This document shows positions 8,937-17,602 of a stretch of DNA of 64,000 nucleotides, one piece after another. The position numbers were made by a program, and so were the translations under genes. The stretch's first letter is position 1. Each line of letters begins with the position of its first letter. The stretch is from Orbaceae bacterium lpD04. Its GTDB lineage: Bacteria > Pseudomonadota > Gammaproteobacteria > Enterobacterales > Orbaceae. The stretch spans positions 277,488-341,487 of the forward strand of contig CP133967.1 of the NCBI GenBank assembly GCA_036251935.1. Reading direction: 5' to 3'. Under the pieces are notes generated by a model, which made no database searches, was not told the origin of the DNA, and was given only the letters and a program-made list of their open reading frames with translations.

Positions 8937-10604
8937 ATGATGGCGATTACGATATCTGAGTTTATCTATTTATTGCCAATCCTGATATTGGGCTTGGCGA
9001 TTATTGTTTCATTATTTTTACTTTTTATATTTCATGTTAGTACCCGATTTTCAGCAATATTTACTATTGTATGTTTAGGGGTAGCATTTATGTCATCCTC
9101 CTTTATTGGGTATAAAATTATTGCTAACTCGGATAATCAAAATAGTGCACAAATTGCAGTGCAGGCGCTTGCATCGCCTAAAATGAAAGATTATGAGCTG
9201 CAAATTTACCCTCAACCACTGTTCTCAACTGAACAACAAGATTCGCCGTCAGCTAATAATGTTGAGCTTGATAAGCCTACCGAATCATTTTGGAAAGCAA
9301 CTTATGTCACTGCACTATTTACAAGTGATGGCTACGGCGCTTTGTATACCAGTTTAGTTCTATTTTTATCGATTATTGTTTCAACATTATCTTTTAGGTG
9401 GTTTTATAATGATCAAAAAACAAGCCATAGCCTATTTTATTTAATGCTGTTGTTTTCAGCTTTAGGCGCGACGACACTAATCTATTCTAGCCACTTAATT
9501 TCACTCTTTATCGGTATTGAGTTGCTATCTATTCCGTTTGTCGGATTAATTGGTTATCAATATACCCAACAATATGCTTTAGAAGCATCAATAAAATATA
9601 TGGTGCTTTCTGTTATCTCAACGACATTTTTATTGTTAGGTATTGCATTTTATTATGCAGCAACAGGCGAGCTAACATTTAGTGGGCTTAGTTTTCAGCT
9701 ATCAACCCTATCTTCACCAAGCTTACTTTTGTTACTTGGTGTTTGTTTAATGTTGGTGGGTATTGGTTTTAAATTATCATTAGTACCATTTCAATTATGG
9801 CTACCGGATGTTTTTCAAGGCGCACCAGCTTGTATTGCATTATTGCTGACAACGGTTGGTAAGGTTGCTGTTTTTTGTGCGGTGGCAAGATTATTTTTGC
9901 TTGCACCGATTGTAAATAATGAGACCATTCGTACCATCATGGTTATTATGGCATTTTGTTCCATCATTTGGGGCAATATATTTGCTATCAGTCAACATAA
10001 CCTTAAGAGGTTACTCGCCTATTCTTCAATTACACATTTTGGCTATCTATTAATTGCTTTGATTGCGGTACAGTACCAAGTTTTAGCACTTGAAACGATT
10101 GGCATTTATTTGATAGGTTATATCTTGGCTAATATTTGTGTATTAGGTGTAATTAGCTTGGAATCTAAATCAAGCGAAAAAGAAGATCAAGATAATGATA
10201 TTGATTTACGTGGATTATTTTGGCGCAAACCTATTATGGCTTTAGCTATGGGCATTGGTCTATTATCTTTGGCCGGAGTTCCTTTAACTGTTGGATTTAT
10301 TGGTCGTTTTTCTTTGATATTATTAGCAGTAACCGCCGAGTTTTGGTTATTAGTCGGTGTAATTGTTTTAGGGAGTGCTTTTGGTTTATATTTTTATTTA
10401 CGCTTAGTTATTAATCTTTATATTAAGTCTGATGATCAAAAACTCATCAAAAAACAACCAGGCTCAATTACAATCAAAACTAGAAATATTAGTATTAATG
10501 AAGTATTAATTATTCTTTCCGCATTATTGATTTTATTATGTGGGATCTATCCTAGATGGTTATTTAATCTCGTTAGTGTTGCACAATATTTGATGCCACA
10601 ATAA
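8937..10604 (+). CDS. nuoN: NADH-quinone oxidoreductase subunit N with a 60-residue insert
   Basis: NuoN is the antiporter-like subunit nearest the quinone arm. Unlike its neighbours here it keeps its charged channel residues: Glu195 (E. coli 133), Lys220 (158), Lys279 (217, in GFKLSLVPF) and Lys309 (247). A Lys-to-Arg change is seen in GFIGRFS. It is 555 residues against about 485 in E. coli. The difference is a polar insert at about residues 62-125, between the second and third hydrophobic segments, rich in Gln, Ser and Pro and probably facing the periplasm. The gene follows nuoM by 5 bp. Two tandem ATG codons (8937, 8940) are both possible starts. Confidence 0.95.
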   Translation: MMAITISEFIYLLPILILGLAIIVSLFLLFIFHVSTRFSAIFTIVCLGVAFMSSSFIGYKIIANSDNQNSAQIAVQALASPKMKDYELQIYPQPLFSTEQQDSPSANNVELDKPTESFWKATYVTALFTSDGYGALYTSLVLFLSIIVSTLSFRWFYNDQKTSHSLFYLMLLFSALGATTLIYSSHLISLFIGIELLSIPFVGLIGYQYTQQYALEASIKYMVLSVISTTFLLLGIAFYYAATGELTFSGLSFQLSTLSSPSLLLLLGVCLMLVGIGFKLSLVPFQLWLPDVFQGAPACIALLLTTVGKVAVFCAVARLFLLAPIVNNETIRTIMVIMAFCSIIWGNIFAISQHNLKRLLAYSSITHFGYLLIALIAVQYQVLALETIGIYLIGYILANICVLGVISLESKSSEKEDQDNDIDLRGLFWRKPIMALAMGIGLLSLAGVPLTVGFIGRFSLILLAVTAEFWLLVGVIVLGSAFGLYFYLRLVINLYIKSDDQKLIKKQPGSITIKTRNISINEVLIILSALLILLCGIYPRWLFNLVSVAQYLMPQ

Positions 10605-10641
10605 GTAGGCATGACAATAGGATCTTTATTTTAAATTAGTG

Positions 10642-10650
10642 TGCTATAAT
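10642..10650 (+). promoter_or_regulatory. Extended -10 promoter before yajC
   Basis: TGCTATAAT is a perfect extended -10 element (TG-n-TATAAT), 64 bp before the yajC ATG. There is no strong -35, which is usual for this promoter type. It separates yajC-secDF from the nuo genes upstream. Confidence 0.6.
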
Positions 10651-10714
10651 TTCGTTTCTCGTGTATTATTGATCACCAATTTTATTAACCATTAATTGAT
10701 TTAAGAGGAAAAGT

Positions 10715-11047
10715 ATGGACTTTTTTATTACTAAAGCTTACGCAGATGCAGGGGAAGCAAGCGAGACTAATCCTTATTTTCTACCAATCATGCTCGTTGT
10801 ATTTGGTTTGTTTTTCTATTTTATGATTATGCGACCACAACAAAAAAGAGCAAAATCACATCGCGAACTGATGTCTTCGATTGCTAAAGGCGACGAAGTA
10901 TTAACTAACGGTGGTTTGATTGGCCGAGTAGCAAAAATAAGTGAAAATGGTTATGTTTCAATCGAACTTAATGATACTACTGAAGTTGTTATTAAACGTG
11001 ACTTTATTACTTCAGTTCTTCCTAAAGGAACAATGAAGTCATTATAA
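10715..11047 (+). CDS. yajC: Sec translocase accessory subunit YajC
   Basis: YajC is a small inner-membrane protein that copurifies with SecDF-SecYEG. It has 110 residues with one membrane helix near residues 22-40 (FLPIMLVVFGLFFYFMIM), followed by the family hallmark RPQQKRAKSHRELMSSIAKGDEV and a small beta domain (TNGGLIGRV). An AAGAGGAAAAG ribosome site precedes the ATG. It is the first gene of the conserved yajC-secD-secF operon. The tgt and queA genes that precede it in E. coli are absent here. Confidence 0.97.
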   Translation: MDFFITKAYADAGEASETNPYFLPIMLVVFGLFFYFMIMRPQQKRAKSHRELMSSIAKGDEVLTNGGLIGRVAKISENGYVSIELNDTTEVVIKRDFITSVLPKGTMKSL

Positions 11048-11090
11048 TTTCATTGTGTTGTAAATTAAATAAACCGCAAGAGAATATGCC

Positions 11091-12947
11091 GTGTTAAATC
11101 GCTATCCTTTGTGGAAGTATATTATTTTGGTCGTCGTAATTTTCGTCGGCCTACTTTATGCACTTCCTAATATTTACGGAGAAGATCCTGCAATTCAGAT
11201 TTCTGGTTCTAGGGGCAATGACGTTACCGTAAATACTCAAAAACAGGTACAAATGCTTTTAAGTGAAAAAGAAATAGAGACTAAATCAATTGTATTTGAG
11301 AATAATTCTATTTTAATTCGAGTTGCGAATAATGATACTCAGCTAAAAGCTAAGGAGCTTATTGCTGAAGAATTAGGTGATAAATATGTTGTAGCATTAA
11401 ATTTAGCTTCAGCAACACCTGCATGGTTAAGCTCTATTGGTGCAGAGCCAATGAAGCTGGGATTAGATTTACGCGGCGGCGTCCATTTTTTAATGGAAGT
11501 CGACATGTCAACAGCGTTAGAAAAGCTACTTGACCAAGCTATTAATACATTAAAGTCAGACTTCAATTCTAGTAAAATCAACTATACTTTACTAAATAAA
11601 AATAGTGATCAACAAATCATCATTTCTTTTGATAATAATGATGCACGAAATGCTGCAATTTCAAAAATTAACCAATTAGTGGATTATGATATTGTTTCAC
11701 AAGGTGATAAACAATTGATTGTTGCTATTAGTGACAGCAAATTACAGCAAGCAAGAACAGATGCAGTTGCTCAAAACACAACTATCTTAAGAAATCGAGT
11801 TAATCAATTAGGTGTTGCTGAGCCGATTGTTCAAAGACAAGGTGCTGATAGAATTATTGTTGAATTGCCAGGTATTCAAGATACCGCGTTAGCTAAACAA
11901 ATTTTGGGTGCTACTGCAACTCTTGAATTTAGACAAGTAAACGATTCTAACTCATATAATCTTAATGACATCGTTTCTGGAAAGGTTAAAGCGCCATACG
12001 GCTCTGAGATCAAATATGCACAAGATGGCAGGCCAGTCTTATTATATAATAATGTCGTATTAACTGGCGATCATATTACTGATTCTTCTTTTAGATTAAA
12101 TGAATATGGCCAACCAGAAGTATCGATTTCACTCGATAGTGATGGTGGTAAGAAAATGCTGGCATTTACTCAAGCAAATCGTTATAAGCCGATGGCAACA
12201 CTGTTTGTTGAGTATAAAGATTCTGGCAAAGTTGATAAAGATGGTAAACCAGTTTTAGAAAAACAAGAAGAAGTCATCAATGTAGCAACGATACAAGGTA
12301 TTTTCAGTGACCGTTTTCAAGTAACAGGTATCAATAGTGTTGATGAGGCCAAACAATTATCATTACTATTACGTGCAGGGGCTTTAATTGCACCAATTCA
12401 GATTATTGAAGAGTTAACTGTTGGACCTTCAATGGGTGAAGAAAATATTACTAAAGGTCTAGAGTCTTGTGTATGGGGGCTTTTAATTTCGGTTGCATTC
12501 ATGCTAATTGTTTACCGCTTGTTTGGTGTTTTTGCAAGTATCGCACTCGTTGCTAACTTAATTCTTATTGTTGGTATAATGTCTTTGTTACCAGGTGCGA
12601 CACTTAGTATGCCAGGAATAGCGGGCATTGTGTTAACTGTCGGTATGGCAGTCGATGCAAATGTGCTTATCAATGAGCGAATAAAAGAGGAACTCCGTAA
12701 TGGTAGGGGTATTCAACATGCCATTAGTGAAGGATATGCTGGTGCTTGGAGTAGTATCTTTGATGCCAATATCACAACCTTAATAACCGCAGTTATCTTG
12801 TATGCGGTAGGTACCGGTTCCATAAAAGGCTTCGCAATTACATTGGGTATTGGTATTTTGACATCAATGTTTACCTCAATTGTTGGAACAAGAGCCCTAG
12901 CTAACTTAATATACGGTGGACGCCGTGTTAATAAGCTATCAATTTAG
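11091..12947 (+). CDS. secD: Protein translocase subunit SecD
   Basis: SecD, with SecF, uses the proton gradient to pull proteins through SecYEG on the periplasmic side. The 618 residues show one N-terminal helix, the large periplasmic P1 domain (residues ~35-445) with the LGLDLRGGVHFLMEVD signature, and a C-terminal RND-type bundle of five helices with the motif GMAVDANVLINERIKEE, whose Asp lies on the proton path. The start is GTG with the ribosome site CAAGAGA. It follows yajC by 43 bp and precedes secF by 6 bp. Confidence 0.97.
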   Translation: MLNRYPLWKYIILVVVIFVGLLYALPNIYGEDPAIQISGSRGNDVTVNTQKQVQMLLSEKEIETKSIVFENNSILIRVANNDTQLKAKELIAEELGDKYVVALNLASATPAWLSSIGAEPMKLGLDLRGGVHFLMEVDMSTALEKLLDQAINTLKSDFNSSKINYTLLNKNSDQQIIISFDNNDARNAAISKINQLVDYDIVSQGDKQLIVAISDSKLQQARTDAVAQNTTILRNRVNQLGVAEPIVQRQGADRIIVELPGIQDTALAKQILGATATLEFRQVNDSNSYNLNDIVSGKVKAPYGSEIKYAQDGRPVLLYNNVVLTGDHITDSSFRLNEYGQPEVSISLDSDGGKKMLAFTQANRYKPMATLFVEYKDSGKVDKDGKPVLEKQEEVINVATIQGIFSDRFQVTGINSVDEAKQLSLLLRAGALIAPIQIIEELTVGPSMGEENITKGLESCVWGLLISVAFMLIVYRLFGVFASIALVANLILIVGIMSLLPGATLSMPGIAGIVLTVGMAVDANVLINERIKEELRNGRGIQHAISEGYAGAWSSIFDANITTLITAVILYAVGTGSIKGFAITLGIGILTSMFTSIVGTRALANLIYGGRRVNKLSI

Positions 12948-12953
12948 GAGTTT

Positions 12954-14006
12954 ATGATGGCAAGTTCACAATTAACAAAGAATAATGGCCAAGAGGCCCA
13001 AGTTAGTGTCGAGTCGTTAAACCATGGTAGGCGAGTTATTGACTTTCTTCGTTTTGGTTTTATTGCATTTGTTATTTCAATGGTATTAGTTGTTGCATCT
13101 TTAGTTATTATTTTTGTAAAAGGATTCAATCTTGGTCAAGATTTTACAGGTGGAACGACAATTGAAATTACATTAAGTAAATCGGTTGCGCTTGATGATA
13201 TCAGAGCGAGCTTAAAGCAAGCCGGGTATGGTGAGCCAGTTGTACAAAACTATGGTGGCAGTCGTGATATTATCATTCGCTTACCGGTAATAACTGAAGA
13301 TACATCGATTCAATCAGGCAAAGAGCCAGATGCAAAAGAAATTCAGAAGATCAATAGCGTCGTTGGCGCTAAAATTGCAGATTTAATGCATCAAGATATT
13401 GATTCTGAAGCGAAGATTAAGCGCGTTGCTTTTGTTGGGCCAACGGTTGGCTCTGAGTTAGCACAAGACGGAATTTTAGCTATCTGCGCAGCACTCATCT
13501 CAATTTTAATTTATATTGGTTTCCGTTTTGAATGGCGTTTTGGTACCGGTGCTGTTGTTGCTTTAGCGCACGATGTTATTATTACGGCAGGTTATTTATC
13601 GTTATTTAATCGTGAGCTTGATTTAACTATAGTTGCAGCGATGTTATCTATTATTGGATATTCATTAAACGATACTATTGTTGTTTTTGACCGCATTAGA
13701 GAAAACTTCCGTAAAATTCGCCGAGCTTCTCCATATGATGTAATTAATATTTCATTAACTCAGACACTAAGTCGAACCTTAATGACTTCAGCAACGACAC
13801 TTGCCGTTGTGGTTATTCTTTATATTTTTGGTGGTACGATGTTAAGAGGTTTCTCTGAAACATTAGGTGTCGGTATATTGCTTGGGACATTCTCATCTAT
13901 TTATGTTGCAGCTTATATGTCTTTAAAAATGGGCGTTAAGCGTGAGCATTTTATTCCACAAAAAATTGAAGCTGAAGGTGCTGATCAACCATCTATCATG
14001 CGTTAG
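12954..14006 (+). CDS. secF: Protein translocase subunit SecF
   Basis: SecF is the partner of SecD. It has an N-terminal helix, a periplasmic domain opened by the FNLGQDFTGGTTIEI motif, and a five-helix RND bundle with GYSLNDTIVVFDRIREN. Its 350 residues are slightly longer than E. coli SecF, with extra polar residues at both ends. Two ATG codons lie at 12954 and 12957; the AGGAG at 12946-12950 fits the second better (6-nt spacing). It is the last gene of the operon and is followed by a 12-bp inverted repeat. Confidence 0.96.
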   Translation: MMASSQLTKNNGQEAQVSVESLNHGRRVIDFLRFGFIAFVISMVLVVASLVIIFVKGFNLGQDFTGGTTIEITLSKSVALDDIRASLKQAGYGEPVVQNYGGSRDIIIRLPVITEDTSIQSGKEPDAKEIQKINSVVGAKIADLMHQDIDSEAKIKRVAFVGPTVGSELAQDGILAICAALISILIYIGFRFEWRFGTGAVVALAHDVIITAGYLSLFNRELDLTIVAAMLSIIGYSLNDTIVVFDRIRENFRKIRRASPYDVINISLTQTLSRTLMTSATTLAVVVILYIFGGTMLRGFSETLGVGILLGTFSSIYVAAYMSLKMGVKREHFIPQKIEAEGADQPSIMR

Positions 14007-14018
14007 TTTTTAATAAAA

Positions 14019-14056
14019 TACCTACTTATTAAGCTATATAAGTAAATAAGTAGGTA
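14019..14056 (+). terminator. 12-bp inverted repeat after secF
   Basis: TACCTACTTATT and its exact complement AATAAGTAGGTA flank a 14-nt loop, starting 13 bp after the secF stop. No T run follows, so it is either a weak terminator or a 3'-end stabilising hairpin. Confidence 0.5.
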
Positions 14057-14073
14057 ATATATTGGTTTGTGTC

Positions 14074-14102
14074 TTGACATCAATCGCTCAGTTTCATATG
14101 AT
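14074..14102 (+). promoter_or_regulatory. Sigma-70 promoter of the tRNA-Ala(GGC) gene
   Basis: TTGACA (14074-14079), a 17-nt spacer and TATGAT (14097-14102) form a near-consensus promoter. The sequence GCGC follows the -10, giving the GC-rich discriminator typical of stringently controlled stable-RNA promoters. Confidence 0.85.
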
Positions 14103-14122
14103 GCGCAAGTACTAATCTTAAT

Positions 14123-14198
14123 GGGGCCATAGCTCAGCTGGGAGAGCGCAACGCTGGCAGCGTTGAGGTCAGGGGTTCGATCCCCCTTGGCTCCACCA
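14123..14198 (+). tRNA. tRNA-Ala, anticodon GGC
   Basis: A 76-nt cloverleaf with encoded CCA. The acceptor GGGGCCA pairs with TGGCTCC. The anticodon stem CAACG/CGTTG holds the loop CTGGCAG, giving anticodon GGC (alanine, GCC/GCU codons). The TTCGATC T-loop is standard. It is a single-gene unit behind its own promoter. Confidence 0.97.
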
Positions 14199-14628
14199 AT
14201 TCTTAAATTATTAATTCCAAATACCGTAAATCCACTCCCAGTATTATAGTTACGAGACAACTATAAATTTAAAAATTCTTTTTGGCTTAACTTATCATTT
14301 TATATTTTGTCAAACATTGTTGAGAATTAGCGTAGTTTTCACCTCACCAACATCCATCAATTTGGCGTAGTGTTCAATTTAATGATTATATATGAGCTGT
14401 AATAAATCAAATTGATATGCATAAATTGGGTTATTTAATTGTAGCCAGATAGTAATTAAAGAGCTTACTAGCTATTTGGAAATAGCATTATATTTGTATA
14501 AAACAACATATGTTGAAAGGAAGAATTTTTAGGGATTAATAGACTTATTAAGGTATGTTACATACGAACAGAATATATTTTTGCTGGATTAACTCGCTAT
14601 ATAATAGCGAGTTGATCGCCGTAAATAA
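14199..14628. other. Intergenic region after tRNA-Ala(GGC)
   Basis: No gene is supported. The only structure I see is a 10-bp perfect inverted repeat with a 3-nt loop at 14591-14613 (AACTCGCTAT / ATAGCGAGTT). It lies 15 bp beyond the stop of the minus-strand gene that follows and could be that gene's terminator, although it lacks a T run. Confidence 0.4.
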
Positions 14629-14847
14629 TTAGTTATTATTTACTCGTGGATTATCAAGTAGGTTTGGTGCAGTAAATTTAACTTTACCATCAATAGCCGA
14701 TTGATCCATCGCACTTGAACCTGCATTGGGTGCTAAAGTTCCTTCAGGAGTTAAGTTTGATTCAATCTTATTGCTATTTGATGCATAACTTGCAACTGAC
14801 ATAACTGAAATAACACATGCTACTAATGTAATTAATACTTTTTTCAT
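14629..14847 (-). CDS. Small secreted protein, unknown function
   Basis: I do not recognise this 72-residue protein. The start is the ATG at 14847: GGAG in TTTTGGAGAAAATC has the right spacing to it, while the upstream in-frame TTG overlaps that ribosome site. The first ~22 residues are a clean signal peptide (MKKVLITLVACVISVMSV...YA). The mature part is only ~50 residues, polar, without cysteines, and rich in Asn, Ser, Pro and Ala (TPEGTLAPNAG, PNLLDNPRVNNN). It is monocistronic. It could be a small periplasmic or surface protein; nothing in the sequence gives a partner or an activity. Confidence 0.65.
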   Translation of the reverse strand: MKKVLITLVACVISVMSVASYASNSNKIESNLTPEGTLAPNAGSSAMDQSAIDGKVKFTAPNLLDNPRVNNN

Positions 14848-15163
14848 GATTTTCTCCAAAATAAAATGGTTAGCTAAAAAACTAACTTTGTGTTGTCATG
14901 ATAGACCCTTTAAAATGATAAGTAACGAACAATTTGATGATAAAAATTGTCATCAAATTGTAATCTGGTTGGTTTTGTATTCATTAACCTATTGATTAGG
15001 TGTGATTATTTATTTTTTGTGTAAATGATTTTACAAAAAGAAGCTTACTAAAGAGCACTAAATGTAAAATTGTAAGTTACATATTTTTGATAAATATCTA
15101 AATTTAGCCATAAAAAGCCCGTTTTTTGTACAGTAACCTACTGATAAGTCATTTTATATAGTA
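14848..15163. other. Intergenic region between the small secreted protein gene and trmO
   Basis: Both flanking genes are on the minus strand. The stretch is AT-rich and should contain the promoter of the small secreted protein. I see no RNA gene, repeat or clear terminator. Confidence 0.4.
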
Positions 15164-15856
15164 TTAATGAATATTTAAAATGGTTGCGGTGCCATTTTCA
15201 ACGTAAAAGCGAATGTTTAATTGATTTAATGTTATGCCAAATTCTTGTTTTTGGTTTGAATTGCGTTTATAAGCAGGCCTAGGATCTTGTGTTACGACTT
15301 GTATAATTAGTTCTTTTAATTCAGGCATTAATTTTAGTTGTTGATTAGCTTTTTCCGTAAATTCAACAATTAAAGTTATTTCTGGCTTGTGACTAGCGTA
15401 ACCTGCTAATGCGTCAGGGTAACTGTCGCTATATGGGATATAAGGTTTTATATCAATAATTGGTGTTTGATCAACGATATCAACACTGCCCAATTTTAAA
15501 ATGATCTGCCCTTTATCATTTACAATATCATGTAATTCAACTGCTGATATGCCAATAGGACTTGGTCTAAATGTCGTTCGACTAGCAAATATACCGACCT
15601 TTTCATTACCGCCAAGTCTTGGGGGGCGGACCATATTTTGCCAGCCACGATCTGCGGTATGATTGAAAATAAATAATAACCATAAATGAGAGAATTGTTC
15701 CAAACCACGAACACAGTCAGGATGGTTGAAGGGCGGGAGTAAAAGCAGCTCACCTTTGCCTAATGGAACTAGGTTTGGCTGCCTTGGCACGCCAAATTTT
15801 TCTTGATATGGTGAATGGATGATACCTATTGTTTTTAAATCAATCATATTTTTCAT
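15164..15856 (-). CDS. trmO: tRNA (t6A37) methyltransferase TrmO
   Basis: TrmO (YaeB/TsaA) uses S-adenosylmethionine to methylate N6 of t6A37 in threonine tRNAs. The 230 residues show the single-sheet beta-barrel family signatures: IGIIHSPYQEKFGVPRQP at the N-terminus, FNHTADRGW, RPPRLGGNEKVGIFASRTTFRPSPIG in the S-adenosylmethionine site, and DIKPYIPYSD. The C-terminal part ends with the DPRPAYKR motif near residue 195. ATG codons at 15856 and 15847 are both possible starts. In E. coli this gene sits beside rcsF and metQ; here rcsF is missing and metQ follows directly. Confidence 0.93.
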   Translation of the reverse strand: MKNMIDLKTIGIIHSPYQEKFGVPRQPNLVPLGKGELLLLPPFNHPDCVRGLEQFSHLWLLFIFNHTADRGWQNMVRPPRLGGNEKVGIFASRTTFRPSPIGISAVELHDIVNDKGQIILKLGSVDIVDQTPIIDIKPYIPYSDSYPDALAGYASHKPEITLIVEFTEKANQQLKLMPELKELIIQVVTQDPRPAYKRNSNQKQEFGITLNQLNIRFYVENGTATILNIH

Positions 15857-15912
15857 TAATAAATCAAATGGCTAAATGCCATTTGATTATTTTTAATTAA
15901 ACCAAAGGGATA

Positions 15913-16803
15913 TTACCACCCCTTAATTGCGCCATCATTAAATACTTCATTGGCTTTTTTAGCAACAACATCAGTTTGATAAGCTTTAACAAAATTAACA
16001 ATATTATCTGAATCTTTATTATTTTCTCTTGCAACAATTATATTAACATATGGGGAGTCTTTATCTTCGACAAAAATACCATCACGACTAGGCGTTAAAT
16101 CAACTTGTCCAGCAAAGGCATTATTGATAATGGCAAAATCAACTTGTGCATCATCTAGTGAGCGCGGAAGCATTGGCGCTTCAATCTCAAGAATAGTTAA
16201 GTTATATGGGTTACTTGTAATATCAACAACTGTTGGTAATAATCCTTTTGACTTATCTACGGTAATAAAACCTTGTTTTTGTAAAAGTAGTAATGCTCTG
16301 CCTAGATTAGTTGGATCATTTGGGATCGCAACTGTCGAATTGGCTTTAATAAAATAGGATTCGCCTCGAGGTGAAGAAACGATCAGTCCATCAGTTTTAG
16401 CTGTTGCGTCTGTTAGTGGTTTTAGCTTGTGGCTATAAGCTGCAATCGGGTAAACAAAAGAATTACCTACAACAACTAATTGGTATCCACGTTCTTGCAT
16501 TTGTTGATCAAGATAAGGCTTATGTTGGAAAGCATTAGCATCAATTAATCCATCATTAAGTGCTTGGTTTGGTGTTACGTAGTCATTGAATACGACTAAG
16601 TCGACATCTAAATTATATAATTTTTTTGCTTGTTGCTTAACAACTTCTGCAATATCTTGCTCTGGCCCAGAAATTACGCCAACTTTAATTGAAGAGGTTG
16701 TATTTGCTGCACTATCAGCGTCATTTTTGTTACTATTATCACAAGCGGTAAGGAAGAATGCGCTTGCCAACGTTGTGATTAGAGCTAGTTTTTTGAATGT
16801 CAT
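15913..16803 (-). CDS. metQ: Methionine ABC transporter, substrate-binding lipoprotein MetQ
   Basis: MetQ captures methionine in the periplasm for the MetNI importer. The N-terminus is a lipoprotein signal with lipobox LTAC (Cys ~21), followed by an Asn/Ser/Asp-rich linker. The NlpA-family body starts at IKVGVISGPEQDIAEVV and includes NAFQHKPYLDQQ, NDPTNLGRALLLLQ and FAIINNAFAGQ. The ribosome site GGAGAAAG lies before the ATG at 16803. It is the third gene of metN-metI-metQ. Its C-terminus ends GAIKGW as in relatives. Confidence 0.96.
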   Translation of the reverse strand: MTFKKLALITTLASAFFLTACDNSNKNDADSAANTTSSIKVGVISGPEQDIAEVVKQQAKKLYNLDVDLVVFNDYVTPNQALNDGLIDANAFQHKPYLDQQMQERGYQLVVVGNSFVYPIAAYSHKLKPLTDATAKTDGLIVSSPRGESYFIKANSTVAIPNDPTNLGRALLLLQKQGFITVDKSKGLLPTVVDITSNPYNLTILEIEAPMLPRSLDDAQVDFAIINNAFAGQVDLTPSRDGIFVEDKDSPYVNIIVARENNKDSDNIVNFVKAYQTDVVAKKANEVFNDGAIKGW

Positions 16804-16822
16804 AATCTTTCTCCATGAAAGC

Positions 16823-17602
16823 TTAGTGATGAGTAACTCGTTTAACGATTCGGTTACCGATAAACTGTATGATAAAAATTAGAATAATTAAGATGATTAA
16901 AACTGTATTCATAATAGCTGGTTTATAGCCTTGATAGCCGTATTGAACAGCTAACTGACCTAGTCCACCGGCGCCAACAGCACCAGCCATTGCAATATAT
17001 CCAGTTAATGTGATTAAAGTGATCGTCATACTATTAACGATGACTGGTAGAGCTTCGGGTAGTAATACTTTTCTAATTATCTGGAAAGGGGTTGCACCCA
17101 TCGAACGTGCGGCCTCAATTAATCCTTTTGGCACATCAAGTAATGCATTTTCGATCATTCGTGCAATTAATGGTGCAACACCAATACTTAGCGGAACGAT
17201 TGCTGCTTGTTTACCTAAGAAGCTTTTGGTGCCCGTTAAAATATCCATTGCAAAATAGGTGAACGGGATAATCCACACAATTAAAATAATAAAAGGTATT
17301 GATCTAAAGATATTAGTAACAAAAGATAGAATGTTATTTGCAATTGAGCAATCTAAAATCTGACCTTTTCTAGTAGTATAAAGCATTATCCCTACAGGTA
17401 GCCCAATAATTGTTCCCCAAAAACCGGAAAATATAACCATATAGATAGTATCATCGGTTGCCTGTGCCATTTTAAAAATCATAGTTTCATTGAAACCATT
17501 AAATTGTGAACAAAATGTGACAAAGCTATTCCAAAAATCGAATTGTGATAAAAAACGAAGTAGGGTTTCGAACGGTTTAAAAGCAGGTAAAAAACTAGAC
17601 AT
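16823..17602 (-). CDS. metI: Methionine ABC transporter permease MetI
   Basis: MetI is the membrane channel of the methionine importer. I place the start at the ATG at 17602, preceded by GAGG with a 9-nt gap; an in-frame TTG two codons earlier is less likely. This gives 259 residues, about 40 more than E. coli MetI, because of an N-terminal extension (to about residue 43) ahead of the usual helices. The binding-protein-dependent permease loop reads [24 protein letters not shown]. The gene overlaps the end of metN by 8 bp and is followed by metQ. Confidence 0.95.
   Translation of the reverse strand: MSSFLPAFKPFETLLRFLSQFDFWNSFVTFCSQFNGFNETMIFKMAQATDDTIYMVIFSGFWGTIIGLPVGIMLYTTRKGQILDCSIANNILSFVTNIFRSIPFIILIVWIIPFTYFAMDILTGTKSFLGKQAAIVPLSIGVAPLIARMIENALLDVPKGLIEAARSMGATPFQIIRKVLLPEALPVIVNSMTITLITLTGYIAMAGAVGAGGLGQLAVQYGYQGYKPAIMNTVLIILIILIFIIQFIGNRIVKRVTHH

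Noticed and set aside
4608..10604. Hydrogenase-4 or Mrp antiporter cluster
   Set aside because: NuoJ and NuoK length and end motifs, and the NuoL lateral helix, are those of complex I; no hydrogenase or MrpE-G genes follow.
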